NCBI GenBank assembly: GCA_052035955.1
Contig: JBPOHD010000111.1
Coordinates: forward strand, 1 to 53,912
Source: JAEUNJ01 sp052035955
Lineage (GTDB): Bacteria; Pseudomonadota; Gammaproteobacteria; Burkholderiales; Rhodocyclaceae
Reading direction: 5' to 3'
Length of the DNA: 53,912 nucleotides
This document shows positions 44,003-51,755 of this stretch, piece after piece. The first letter of the stretch is position 1. Each line of letters starts with the position of its first letter. The notes beneath the pieces are model-generated. The model had not been told where the DNA came from. It worked only from the letters and a program-made list of their open reading frames with translations, and ran no database searches. A program made the position numbers and the translations under genes.

Positions 44003-45310
44003 GTGGACCAACTCGGCAAGTACCAGATCATCAAGCCCCTGGGGCGGGGCGCCACGGCGACGGTCTACCTGGGGCACGATCCCTTCACCGACCGGGACGT
44101 GGCGGTCAAGGCGGTCGATCCCGGCGCCTTCGCCGACGGCGAAAGCGGCAAGCTTTCGCGCAAGCTCTTCATCACCGAGGCATCCCTGGCCGGCAAGCTG
44201 AACCATCCGCACATCGTCCAGATCTACGACGCGGTGGTGGGGGACGAGAAGAAGGGCGAGCCGAGCTATATCGTGATGGAATACGTTCCCGGGGGGACCC
44301 TGGAGCCCTATGCCGTGCCCGGCAAGCTGCTGCCGGTGGCCGACGTGGTGGAAATGATATTCAAATGCACGCGGGCCCTCGATTTCGCGCATCGGCTGGG
44401 AGTCATCCACCGGGACCTGAAGCCCGCCAACATCCTGCGCGGCAGCGAGGATGGCGAGGGAACCGACGTGAAGATCTCCGACTTCGGCGCTGCCCTGACC
44501 GTCTCCTCGGATCAGACCCAGGTGGCCGGCATCGGTTCTCCGGCCTACATGTCGCCGCAGCAGGTCAAGGAGCATCCCCTCAACCACCAGTCCGACATTT
44601 TTTCGCTGGGGGTCGTCTTCTACCAGTTGCTGACGGGCACGCTTCCTTTCCAGGGCAGCAACAATTTCAGCATCATCTACCAGATCGTCAATTCGGATCC
44701 TCAACCGCCCTCCGTGCTGCGCCAGGAAGTTCCGCCCAGCGTGGATGCCATCGTCGCCAAGGCGATGCAGAAGTCCCTCGACGACCGCTACGCCACCTGG
44801 AACGAGTTCTCCTTCGATCTGGCCGAGGCCTTCCGCAACGAGCACCTGGCCGAGATGCGGGCCAGCCGCATCTCCGACAGCGAGAAGTTCAACCTGTTGC
44901 GGGGCCTGTCCTTCTTCCGCGACTTCTCGGACGTGGAAATCTGGGAGATCCTCCGCTTCTCGGAATGGAAGCGCGTACAGCCCGGCGACGTCCTGATGCG
45001 CGAAGGCGATCCCGGCGACACCTTCTCGGTCCTCGCCACAGGGGAGGTCCGCATCACCAAGCAGGGCAAGCTGCTCAATGTGCTGTCCGCCGGCGAGTGC
45101 TTCGGCGAGATGGCCTACCTCACGCCGGACCAGGGCACGCGCGGTGCGGACGTGGTGGCCATGAGCGCTGGCACCCTGGTCACGATCGGCACCGACGCCC
45201 TCCACAAGGCATCCCAGAGCACGCGCCACAGCTTCGACCGGGCTTTCCTGCGCATCCTGGTCGAGCGCCTGAGCCTGGCCAACACCCGCCTCACCTCCGC
45301 CGCCCTATGA
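44003..45310 (+). CDS. Ser/Thr kinase fused to a cyclic-nucleotide-binding-like domain, paralogue 1
   Basis: A 435-residue soluble Hanks-type kinase (~7-285): glycine loop GRGATATVYLG, catalytic Lys36, H136-R-D138 in HRDLKPAN, D160-FG, and SPAYMSPQQ in place of the usual APE. A linker (~285-305) leads to a CRP-like cyclic-nucleotide domain (~308-425) with a near-complete phosphate cassette: GECFGEMA (F367-G-E369) and R380 in TRGADVV. No membrane helix or HTH is present. GTG start 2 bases after argH; its stop overlaps the paralogue's ATG. It probably phosphorylates cytoplasmic targets under control of a nucleotide or other ligand, though none is identified. Confidence 0.88.
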   Translation: MDQLGKYQIIKPLGRGATATVYLGHDPFTDRDVAVKAVDPGAFADGESGKLSRKLFITEASLAGKLNHPHIVQIYDAVVGDEKKGEPSYIVMEYVPGGTLEPYAVPGKLLPVADVVEMIFKCTRALDFAHRLGVIHRDLKPANILRGSEDGEGTDVKISDFGAALTVSSDQTQVAGIGSPAYMSPQQVKEHPLNHQSDIFSLGVVFYQLLTGTLPFQGSNNFSIIYQIVNSDPQPPSVLRQEVPPSVDAIVAKAMQKSLDDRYATWNEFSFDLAEAFRNEHLAEMRASRISDSEKFNLLRGLSFFRDFSDVEIWEILRFSEWKRVQPGDVLMREGDPGDTFSVLATGEVRITKQGKLLNVLSAGECFGEMAYLTPDQGTRGADVVAMSAGTLVTIGTDALHKASQSTRHSFDRAFLRILVERLSLANTRLTSAAL

Positions 45311-46617
45311 ACGGAGAGCGGATCGGCAAATACCTGGTCCGCGGCGTCCTCGGCGAGGGGGCCACATCCCGCGTCTTCCTCGGTTATGACCCGTTCACGC
45401 AGCGCGAGGTGGCGATCAAGCTGATCTTCCCGGAAATCCTGAAGGACAAGGAACGGGGGCGGCTGTACCGGCACCTGCTGCTCAACGAGGCCTCGCTGGC
45501 CGGCAAGCTCGTCCATCCGCACATCGTGCAGATCTACGATGCGGTGGTGGACGACAACATCAGCTACGTGGTGATGGAGTACGTGCCGGGGGGAACCCTA
45601 GAACAGTTCTGCAGCCCCGAAAGGCTGTTGCCTGTGGACCGCGTCGTCGAGATCATCTTCAAGTGCACCCGTGCCCTGGATTACGCCTACCGGCTGGGGA
45701 TCACGCACCGGGACATCAAGCCGGCCAACATCCTGCTGGCCTCGGGCGATGCATCGGGCGGGAATCCGGCCGGGGACATCAAGATATCGGACTTCGGCGC
45801 CGCCATCCTCAACACGGGCGACCAGACGCAGACCCAGGTTTCCGGGGTCGGGTCGCCTGCCTACATGTCCCCGCAGCAGGTGCGCGAAATGCCGCTCAAC
45901 CACCAGACGGACATCTATTCCCTCGGCGTCGTCATGTACCAGTTGCTGGCCGGCCGCCTGCCCTTCCAGGCAAGCAACAACTTCAGCATGGTTTACCAGA
46001 TCACCAACACCGATGCGCCACCGCCCTCTGCTTTCCGGGCCGGGGTCCCGGCCAGCCTCGATTCCGTCGTTTCCCGGGCCATGCAGAAGGACGTCGAGGC
46101 CCGCTATGCCAGCTGGGATGCCTTTGCCCATGACCTGGCCCAGGCCTTTCGCAACCGCCAGCTCTCGGCGAAGCGCCACGAGTTCGCCGACAGCGAGAAG
46201 TTCGAAACCCTGCGCGGCCTGCCCTTCTTCGCGGATTTTTCCGATGTTGAGATATGGGAGGTGGTCCGGTTCTCCGACTGGGACGAGGTCAGCCCGGACA
46301 CCATCATCATGAAGGACGGCGAGTCCGGGGATTTCTTCTGCTTCCTGGTGGACGGGGAGTTGCGGGTTCTCAAGCGGGGCCGCCTGCTGAGCGTGCTGTC
46401 CGCCGGCGAATGCTTCGGGGAAATGGCGGTCATCGGACGTACCCACCACACGCGCGGGGCCGACGTGGTGGCGCAGACCGGGGCGAGGGTCGTCACCATC
46501 CCGGGGCAGGCACTGCGCCATGCCTCCGAAGGCTGCCAGATGCACTTTTACCAGGCCTTCCTGGAAGTGCTTTCGGCACGGCTGGCCCAGGCCAATTCAC
46601 GACTCGCATCCACCTGA
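45307..46617 (+). CDS. Ser/Thr kinase fused to a cyclic-nucleotide-binding-like domain, paralogue 2
   Basis: A 436-residue protein with the same architecture as its upstream neighbour: GEGATSRVFLG, Lys38, H134-R-D136 in HRDIKPAN, D162-FG, SPAYMSPQQ, then a C-terminal CRP-like domain with GECFGEMA (E372) and R383 in TRGADVV. Long segments are nearly identical between the two (for example VHPHIVQIYDAVV against NHPHIVQIYDAVV), indicating tandem duplication, but loops have diverged, so both are probably functional and distinct. ATG overlaps the upstream stop; the fructosamine-kinase-family gene follows after 19 bases. Confidence 0.88.
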   Translation: MNGERIGKYLVRGVLGEGATSRVFLGYDPFTQREVAIKLIFPEILKDKERGRLYRHLLLNEASLAGKLVHPHIVQIYDAVVDDNISYVVMEYVPGGTLEQFCSPERLLPVDRVVEIIFKCTRALDYAYRLGITHRDIKPANILLASGDASGGNPAGDIKISDFGAAILNTGDQTQTQVSGVGSPAYMSPQQVREMPLNHQTDIYSLGVVMYQLLAGRLPFQASNNFSMVYQITNTDAPPPSAFRAGVPASLDSVVSRAMQKDVEARYASWDAFAHDLAQAFRNRQLSAKRHEFADSEKFETLRGLPFFADFSDVEIWEVVRFSDWDEVSPDTIIMKDGESGDFFCFLVDGELRVLKRGRLLSVLSAGECFGEMAVIGRTHHTRGADVVAQTGARVVTIPGQALRHASEGCQMHFYQAFLEVLSARLAQANSRLAST

Positions 46618-46636
46618 GGCCGACGGCGGGAAATCC

Positions 46637-47521
46637 GTGCTGGACGCCGCCACCGAAGCGATCGCCGCGGCCTGCGGGGTCCGTTGCGATCCCCGGTCGG
46701 CCACGGCCGTCGGCGGCGGATCCATCCACCGGGCCTGGCGCCTGCGGGGCGAGGGCGCGTCCTTCTTCGTCAAGACCAACGTCGCCGAGGCAGCACCGAT
46801 GTTCGCCGCCGAGGGGGCAGGACTTGCCGCCCTGGCCGCTACGGGGTGCGTCGCGGTACCAAAGGTCGTCACACAGGGCGAGGCGCCGGGGCAGTCCTTC
46901 CTGGTCCTGGAGTGGCAGGACCAGGCGCCCCTCGACCGGGCATCCGGTGCGTTGCTGGGCGACGCCCTGGCGAAAATGCACGCCTCACCCGGCGCCGAGG
47001 ACTTCGGCTGGCCGACCGACAACTTCATCGGCGCCACCGTCCAGCACAACGAACCCCGCCGGGCATGGGCTCTTTTTTTCGCCGAGTGCCGGCTGAAACC
47101 CCAACTTGCCCTCGCGCGGCAACGCGGCATGGAACCGAAGCTGGTCGAAAGGGGACTGGAACTGGCGGCGAAGACGCCGGCCTTCTTCGTCAACTACCCG
47201 CCGGCATCCAGTCTTTTGCACGGGGACCTGTGGGCCGGCAATGCGGCCCGGTTGCCCGACGGCAGGCCGGTCATTTTCGATCCGGCGGTCTATCGGGGCG
47301 ACAGGGAAACGGATCTGGCGATGGCTGAACTTTTCGGCGGATTTCCCGAGTCCTTCTATGCCGCCTACCGGGCCGCCTGGCCGCTGGACGGCGGCTACGA
47401 GACGCGCAAGAACCTCTACAACCTCTATCACGTGCTCAACCACTACAACCTGTTCGGCGCCAGCTACCTTGGCCAGGCGCGGCGGATGATCGAGAAACTG
47501 CTCGCCGAGCTTCGCAGCTGA
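46637..47521 (+). CDS. fructosamine kinase family protein
   Basis: A 294-residue APH-fold kinase of the fructosamine-3-kinase/ketoamine-kinase family, which phosphorylates sugar adducts on lysines so that they fall off, repairing glycated proteins. Family motifs: FFVKTN (ATP-binding Lys), FLVLEW, DNFIGATVQHN, the catalytic loop LLHGDLWAGN (His195, Asp197) and IFDPAVYRGDRETDLAM, and the C-terminal LYHVLNHYNLFG. Start chosen at GTG 46637, after GGCGGGA. It ends the argH-kinase-kinase unit and is convergent with the glutaredoxin gene. Confidence 0.92.
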   Translation: MLDAATEAIAAACGVRCDPRSATAVGGGSIHRAWRLRGEGASFFVKTNVAEAAPMFAAEGAGLAALAATGCVAVPKVVTQGEAPGQSFLVLEWQDQAPLDRASGALLGDALAKMHASPGAEDFGWPTDNFIGATVQHNEPRRAWALFFAECRLKPQLALARQRGMEPKLVERGLELAAKTPAFFVNYPPASSLLHGDLWAGNAARLPDGRPVIFDPAVYRGDRETDLAMAELFGGFPESFYAAYRAAWPLDGGYETRKNLYNLYHVLNHYNLFGASYLGQARRMIEKLLAELRS

Positions 47522-47538
47522 AACTTGGAGGAAGGCCC

Positions 47539-47862
47539 TCAGGCGGTCTTCGATTCGGCCGCGAGGAGTTGCTGCAATTCACCGGCCTGGTACATCTCCG
47601 TCATGATGTCGGAACCGCCGACGAATTCGCCATTGACATACAGCTGCGGGATGGTCGGCCAGTTGGCATAGTCCTTGATGCCCTGCCGCACCTCCGGGTC
47701 GGCAAGGACATTCACCGAGGCGAATTCCCGCACGCCGCAGGCCTTGAGGATTTCGACGGCGCGGGCCGAAAAACCGCACTGGGGAAACTGGGGCGTACCC
47801 TTCATGAAGAGGACGACAGGGTTGCCGGTGACGGTGGCGTGGATCTTTTCCTGGACGGACAT
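47539..47862 (-). CDS. grxD: monothiol glutaredoxin Grx4-type
   Basis: A 107-residue CGFS-type glutaredoxin that carries or delivers [2Fe-2S] clusters, often with BolA. The active-site Cys29 is in PQCGFSARA; glutathione-binding TIPQLYVNG and GGSDIMTEMYQ are present. The ATG at 47862 gives the usual N-terminus (SVQEKIHATVTGNPVVLFMKG). A well-formed promoter lies directly upstream. In Betaproteobacteria grxD commonly follows hemA-prfA-prmC, as here. Confidence 0.95.
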   Translation of the reverse strand: MSVQEKIHATVTGNPVVLFMKGTPQFPQCGFSARAVEILKACGVREFASVNVLADPEVRQGIKDYANWPTIPQLYVNGEFVGGSDIMTEMYQAGELQQLLAAESKTA

Positions 47863-47898
47863 GGGAGCACCTGGATTAGTTGAATTAAACAGTCGGGA

Positions 47899-47927
47899 AT
47901 TGTATTTCCGCCCGCCTGCCACGTCAA
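47899..47927 (-). promoter_or_regulatory. sigma-70-type promoter for grxD
   Basis: On the minus strand TTGACG (47922-47927), 17-bp spacer, TACAAT (47899-47904), 36 bases before the grxD ATG. The -35 overlaps the base of the upstream terminator hairpin. Confidence 0.65.
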
Positions 47928-47959
47928 CGACAAACGGGGCCGAAGCCCCGTCGTCGTTG
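47925..47959 (-). terminator. terminator hairpin downstream of the PEP-CTERM remnant
   Basis: A two-part stem: ACGGGGC / GCCCCGT with tetraloop CGAA, extended after a small internal loop by CAACGAC / GTCGTTG. The minus-strand tail is GTTTGTCGTTG, only weakly T-rich. It likely ended the former PEP-CTERM gene and isolates grxD from the prmC operon. Confidence 0.55.
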
Positions 47960-47972
47960 TGCAATGGCGGGC

Positions 47973-48221
47973 TCAGGCGGCGCAGCGGCGACGCGCGACG
48001 GCACCCATCAGGCCGAGGCCGGCCAGCATCATCGCGTCGGTCTCGGGTTCGGGGACGACGCTGGTGAAGGCACGATAGTCGCTCAGGCCCCGGGGCAGGC
48101 CCTGAATCGTGAAGCTGGTCTGGGGCGCGGTCCAGTGGAAGAGGAGCTGGCCCTGGCTTTCGCCCGGCCCGTCCTTGTTCGGGCACAGGCGTATTGTGAC
48201 CCGCGCCCCGCCGTCCGCCAA
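47973..48221 (-). pseudogene. 3' remnant of a PEP-CTERM protein gene
   Basis: About 82 codons ending in a clear PEP-CTERM sorting tail (VPEPETDAMMLAGLGLMGAV then RRR), very like that of the laminin-B protein at 39916. There is no signal peptide and no normal start; the frame opens about 45 bases farther upstream after a TAA, and the only nearby start is a TTG at 48221. Because exosortase substrates need Sec export, this is best read as a truncated gene whose 5' part was lost against the end of prmC. Palindrome copy C overlaps the putative start. A short functional gene cannot be excluded. Confidence 0.65.
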
Positions 48222-48240
48222 TCGTCCGGCGGGACTATTG
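48219..48240. promoter_or_regulatory. 22-bp palindrome, copy C
   Basis: CAATCGTCCG-GC-GGGACTATTG, palindromic apart from an A/C mismatch in each arm and the centre. Located between the prmC stop and the PEP-CTERM remnant; matches copies at 24377 and 40669. Confidence 0.5.
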
Positions 48241-48246
48241 CCTTCG

Positions 48247-49086
48247 CTAGATCGTGACTTTGCGCGCCAAACCGGTCGTTATGCGAATTGTGCCAGATAG
48301 ATCAATGATTTGAACTACATCGCAAAAATGGCTTTGGTGAAAGATCTCGGCGCATTTCTCACCCTGGTCCCAGCCGTGCTCCACGGCCAGCCAGCCCTCT
48401 GGCTCTAGGTGGCCGGAGGCGGTTCCGACAATTCGCCGGATGTCGTCCAGGCCGTCGGATCCGGCGGCCAGCGCAGACCGGGGCTCGAAGCGGACGTCGC
48501 CCTCGGCGAGATGGCCATCGCCCTCGGCCACGTAGGGCGGGTTGGCGACGATCATGTCGAAGCCTTCTCCGGCGACGGCGGAAAACCAGTCGCCGTGCCG
48601 GAAGTCCACCCGGGCGCCCAGGCGCCCGGCGTTGCCGGCCGCCACGGCGAGGGCTGCCTTCGAGAGGTCAACCGCCGTCACCCGGGAGCGGGGCAGTTCC
48701 AGGGCGAGCGTGACGGCAATGCAGCCGCTGCCGGTGCCCAGGTCCAGGATGCGCGGCGCCTCCTCCCGCTTCGCCTTGCCCAAGGCCCAATCCACGAGGA
48801 GTTCTGTTTCCGGCCGCGGAATCAGTACGGCCGGCGTCACGGCGAACTCGCGGCCGTAGAACTCCCGGGAGCCGAGGATGTAGGCCACCGGCTCGCCGGC
48901 CGCCCGTCGGGCGACCACCTGCGCGTACCGGGCGGCCGTTTCCCCGGCCAGGGGATCGTCCCGGTGCGCCTCCAGCCAGGCGGGGTCGCGTCCCAGCAGG
49001 CGGGCGAGGAGTAGCCGGGCCTCCGATGGCGGGATGTCCGCGCGGGCGATAGCCAGTGCCTCGCCCACCCTGCCCGCTACCGTCAC
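48247..49086 (-). CDS. prmC: peptide chain release factor N5-glutamine methyltransferase
   Basis: PrmC methylates the Gln of the GGQ motif in release factors 1 and 2, using SAM. The 279-residue protein has an N-terminal helical domain (EARLLLARLLGRDP), PVAYILGSREFYG, VLIPRPETELLVDWAL, SAM motif ILDLGTGSGCIAVTLA and the substrate-binding NPPY (182-185). I chose GTG at 49086, overlapping the prfA stop (GTGA). The last ~25 codons are less conserved and lower in GC than the rest, near the PEP-CTERM remnant. Confidence 0.94.
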   Translation of the reverse strand: MTVAGRVGEALAIARADIPPSEARLLLARLLGRDPAWLEAHRDDPLAGETAARYAQVVARRAAGEPVAYILGSREFYGREFAVTPAVLIPRPETELLVDWALGKAKREEAPRILDLGTGSGCIAVTLALELPRSRVTAVDLSKAALAVAAGNAGRLGARVDFRHGDWFSAVAGEGFDMIVANPPYVAEGDGHLAEGDVRFEPRSALAAGSDGLDDIRRIVGTASGHLEPEGWLAVEHGWDQGEKCAEIFHQSHFCDVVQIIDLSGTIRITTGLARKVTI

Positions 49087-50165
49087 GAAGCCTCGGCCAG
49101 GGCGGCGAGCTGCTCGGCCTGGTGCTCCGTGGCAAGGGCGGAGACGATCTCCCCCAGGTCCCCTTCCATGATCGCGTCGATCTTGTACAAGGTCAGGTTG
49201 ATCCGGTGATCCGTGACCCGGCCCTGCGGGAAGTTGTAGGTGCGGATGCGCTCGGAGCGGTCGCCGCTGCCGACCAGGCTCTTGCGGGTGGACGCGATCT
49301 GTTGCTGCTGTTCCCGGACCTGGGCGTCCCGGATGCGGGCGGCCAGCACGCTCATGGCCTGGGCCCGGTTGCGATGCTGGGACCGGTCGTCCTGGCATTC
49401 CACGACGATGCCCGTGGGCAGATGGGTGATCCGCACCGCCGAGTCGGTCTTGTTGATGTGCTGGCCGCCGGCCCCCGAGGCGCGGAAGGTGTCGATGCGC
49501 AATTCGGCGGGATTGATCTGGGCCTCGCCGACTTCATCGGCTTCCGGCAACACGGCGACGGTGCACGCCGAGGTGTGGATGCGGCCCTGGGCCTCGGTTT
49601 CGGGCACGCGCTGTACCCGGTGGGTACCCGACTCGAACTTCAGCCTGGAGTAGGCTCCCGTTCCGGCGATTCGGCAGATGACCTCCTTGTAGCCTCCCAG
49701 GTCGGACTCGTTGCGGGACACCACCTCGATCCGCCAACCCTGACGCTCGGCGTACCGCGAATACATGCGGAATAGATCGGCGGCGAACAAGGCCGATTCT
49801 TCCCCGCCAGTCCCGGCACGGATCTCCAGGAACAGATTGCGCTCGTCATTGGGGTCGCGGGGCAGCAGCAGCTTCTGCAGCTCCAGTTCCAGGCTCGGCA
49901 GCCGGTCCTGCGCCGCCGCGATTTCCTCCTGCGCGAAGCCCTTCATTTCCGGATCGGCAAGCATTCCCTCGGCCTCCCGGAGATCGCCCTCCGTCCGGCC
50001 GTACTCCTGGTAGAGGGCAACCACGGGCTCCAGTTCGGCCCGCTCCCGGGAGAGGCGGCGGAACTGATCCATGTCCCGGGCAGCCTGCTCCGAGGCGAGC
50101 AGGCGATCGACCTCCACGAGGCGTTCGGCGAGTTGGTCGAGCTTGGCGCGGATGCTGGACTTCAT
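49083..50165 (-). CDS. prfA: peptide chain release factor 1
   Basis: RF1 terminates translation at UAA and UAG. The 360-residue protein contains the GGQ catalytic motif (SGAGGQHINKTDSAVR, Gln235) and the stop-codon-reading PxT motif as PET within RVPETEAQGRIHTSA. The ATG at 50165 gives the standard N-terminus. It lies between hemA and prmC, whose product modifies Gln235. Confidence 0.97.
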   Translation of the reverse strand: MKSSIRAKLDQLAERLVEVDRLLASEQAARDMDQFRRLSRERAELEPVVALYQEYGRTEGDLREAEGMLADPEMKGFAQEEIAAAQDRLPSLELELQKLLLPRDPNDERNLFLEIRAGTGGEESALFAADLFRMYSRYAERQGWRIEVVSRNESDLGGYKEVICRIAGTGAYSRLKFESGTHRVQRVPETEAQGRIHTSACTVAVLPEADEVGEAQINPAELRIDTFRASGAGGQHINKTDSAVRITHLPTGIVVECQDDRSQHRNRAQAMSVLAARIRDAQVREQQQQIASTRKSLVGSGDRSERIRTYNFPQGRVTDHRINLTLYKIDAIMEGDLGEIVSALATEHQAEQLAALAEAS

Positions 50166-50214
50166 GGCGGATGCGGGACGCGGCGCAGGTCGCACCGCCG
50201 GCCGGAACGGACGG

Positions 50215-51468
50215 CTAATGGTCCCGGTGCAGGTGATAAAGGCGGGACAGGAGGTCCTGCAGTTCGCTCCGTTCCTCGCCCTCCGTCTGGTTGAGTGCCT
50301 GGGTGGGCGCGTGGAGCAGCTTGTTGGTCAACCGGTGGGACAGGGCTTCCAGCACCTTCTCCGGAGGCTCTCCGCGCAACAGGAGCCGGTGCGCGAACTC
50401 CAGCTCGTGGCGGCGCATGCGCTCGGCATGATCCCGGAGGGCGCGGATGGTGGGGACGGCCTCCCGGGCGTCCATCCACTGCAGGAAGCTCGACACCCGG
50501 TCGTCGATGATCGCTTCGGCCTCGACGACGGCGGCCTGGCGCGATTCCATGCCCTGCTCGACGATTTCCGCCAGGTCGTCCAGGGAGTACAGGAACACGT
50601 CATCCAGCCGGGCAACGTCTTCTTCGATATCCCTGGGCAGGGCCAGATCGACCATCACCATGGGGCGGTGCCGGCGCGCCTTCAGGGCCCGCTTCACGGC
50701 GCCAAGGCCGACGATAGGCAATGGGCTGGCAGTACAGGCCACTACGATGTCGAAATCCTGCAAACGCTCGCCGATCTCGTCCAGGCGCAGGGCGTCTCCA
50801 CCGAACCGGGCGGCCAGCATCTGGGCCTTCTCGAGGGTCCGGTTGGCGACCGTGATGCGTTTCGGCCGGGCTCCGGCGAAGTGGGCCGCGCAAAGCTCGA
50901 TCATCTCGCCGGCGCCGATGAACAGCACCCGCTGGTCATGCAGGCTCTCGAAGATGCGCTCCGAAAGGTGCACCGCGGCGGCGGCCATGGAGACGATGTT
51001 GGCGCCGATGGCAGTCGTCGAGCGGACCTCCTTGGCCACCGAGAAGGTCCGCTGGAACAGCTTGCCGAGGAAGGTGCCAAGGGTACCTGCCTCCTCGGCA
51101 ACGCGGGCCGCCTGCTTCATCTGGCCGAGTATCTGCGGCTCTCCGAGCACCATCGAATCGAGTCCGCTCGCGACCCGGAACATGTGGCGGACGGCGCTGC
51201 GCTGGGGGTGGGTATAGAGATAAGGACTGATGTCCTGTGCGGCCATCGCGTGGTACTCGGCCAACCATTCGGCGGCCGTTTCCGGCCGCTCGGTGGCACA
51301 GTAGAGTTCCGTCCGGTTGCAGGTGGACAGGATCGCCGCCTCGCGCACCGGCTTGGCACGCAGGAGATCGTTCAGCGCCTGCGGCAGACGCAGGGGATCG
51401 AAGGCCACCCGCTCGCGCACGGCGAGCGGGGCCGTATGGTGGTTGAGGCCGAGGGCGAAAAGCTGCAT
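50215..51468 (-). CDS. hemA: glutamyl-tRNA reductase
   Basis: HemA reduces glutamyl-tRNA(Glu) to glutamate-1-semialdehyde, the first and regulated step of C5-pathway heme synthesis. The 417-residue protein has the start QLFALGLNHHTAPLAVRERVAF, catalytic Cys50 in LSTCNRTELYC, the NADPH-binding region FIGAGEMIELCAAHF, and a C-terminal dimerisation domain ending LSRLYHLHRDH. A TATAAT lies 29 bases upstream of the ATG. It heads the hemA-prfA-prmC operon. Confidence 0.96.
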   Translation of the reverse strand: MQLFALGLNHHTAPLAVRERVAFDPLRLPQALNDLLRAKPVREAAILSTCNRTELYCATERPETAAEWLAEYHAMAAQDISPYLYTHPQRSAVRHMFRVASGLDSMVLGEPQILGQMKQAARVAEEAGTLGTFLGKLFQRTFSVAKEVRSTTAIGANIVSMAAAAVHLSERIFESLHDQRVLFIGAGEMIELCAAHFAGARPKRITVANRTLEKAQMLAARFGGDALRLDEIGERLQDFDIVVACTASPLPIVGLGAVKRALKARRHRPMVMVDLALPRDIEEDVARLDDVFLYSLDDLAEIVEQGMESRQAAVVEAEAIIDDRVSSFLQWMDAREAVPTIRALRDHAERMRRHELEFAHRLLLRGEPPEKVLEALSHRLTNKLLHAPTQALNQTEGEERSELQDLLSRLYHLHRDH

Positions 51469-51496
51469 TGCGGGCCGGCGCGAACGTAACGGTCCG

Positions 51497-51502
51497 ATTA
51501 TA
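51497..51502 (-). promoter_or_regulatory. -10 element for hemA
   Basis: A perfect TATAAT on the minus strand, 29 bases before the hemA ATG; any -35 would lie inside the tRNA-Phe terminator hairpin, and none is convincing. Confidence 0.5.
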
Positions 51503-51505
51503 GGA

Positions 51506-51540
51506 AGAAACAGGCCCGCAACGGAAAACCGTGCGGGCCT
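51506..51540 (-). terminator. terminator of tRNA-Phe
   Basis: Minus-strand stem AGGCCCGCA / TGCGGGCCT (51512-51540, 11-base loop) followed by GTTTCTT. It directly follows the CCA end of the tRNA gene. Confidence 0.6.
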
Positions 51541-51547
51541 TGGAATT

Positions 51548-51623
<76 letters not shown>

Positions 51624-51678
51624 ATCGTGAAACTTGCGGCGCGGCGCATGATGCAATGGCCGTCCCGGAAAGCCGCGC

Positions 51679-51708
51679 ATTATAGCGATTCACGCAGTGT
51701 TGCGGCAA
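51679..51708 (-). promoter_or_regulatory. promoter of tRNA-Phe
   Basis: Minus strand TTGCCG (51703-51708), 18-bp spacer, TATAAT (51679-51684), 56 bases before the tRNA 5' end. Confidence 0.65.
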
Positions 51709-51737
51709 GAAAAAACCCCGGGCCAGAGCCCGGGGTT
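51705..51737 (-). terminator. intrinsic terminator after actP
   Basis: Minus-strand stem AACCCCGGG / CCCGGGGTT with a 6-base loop (51714-51737), followed by TTTTTTCTTG. Confidence 0.8.
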
Positions 51738-51755
51738 CCCTTGGGTGCTGCCCGA

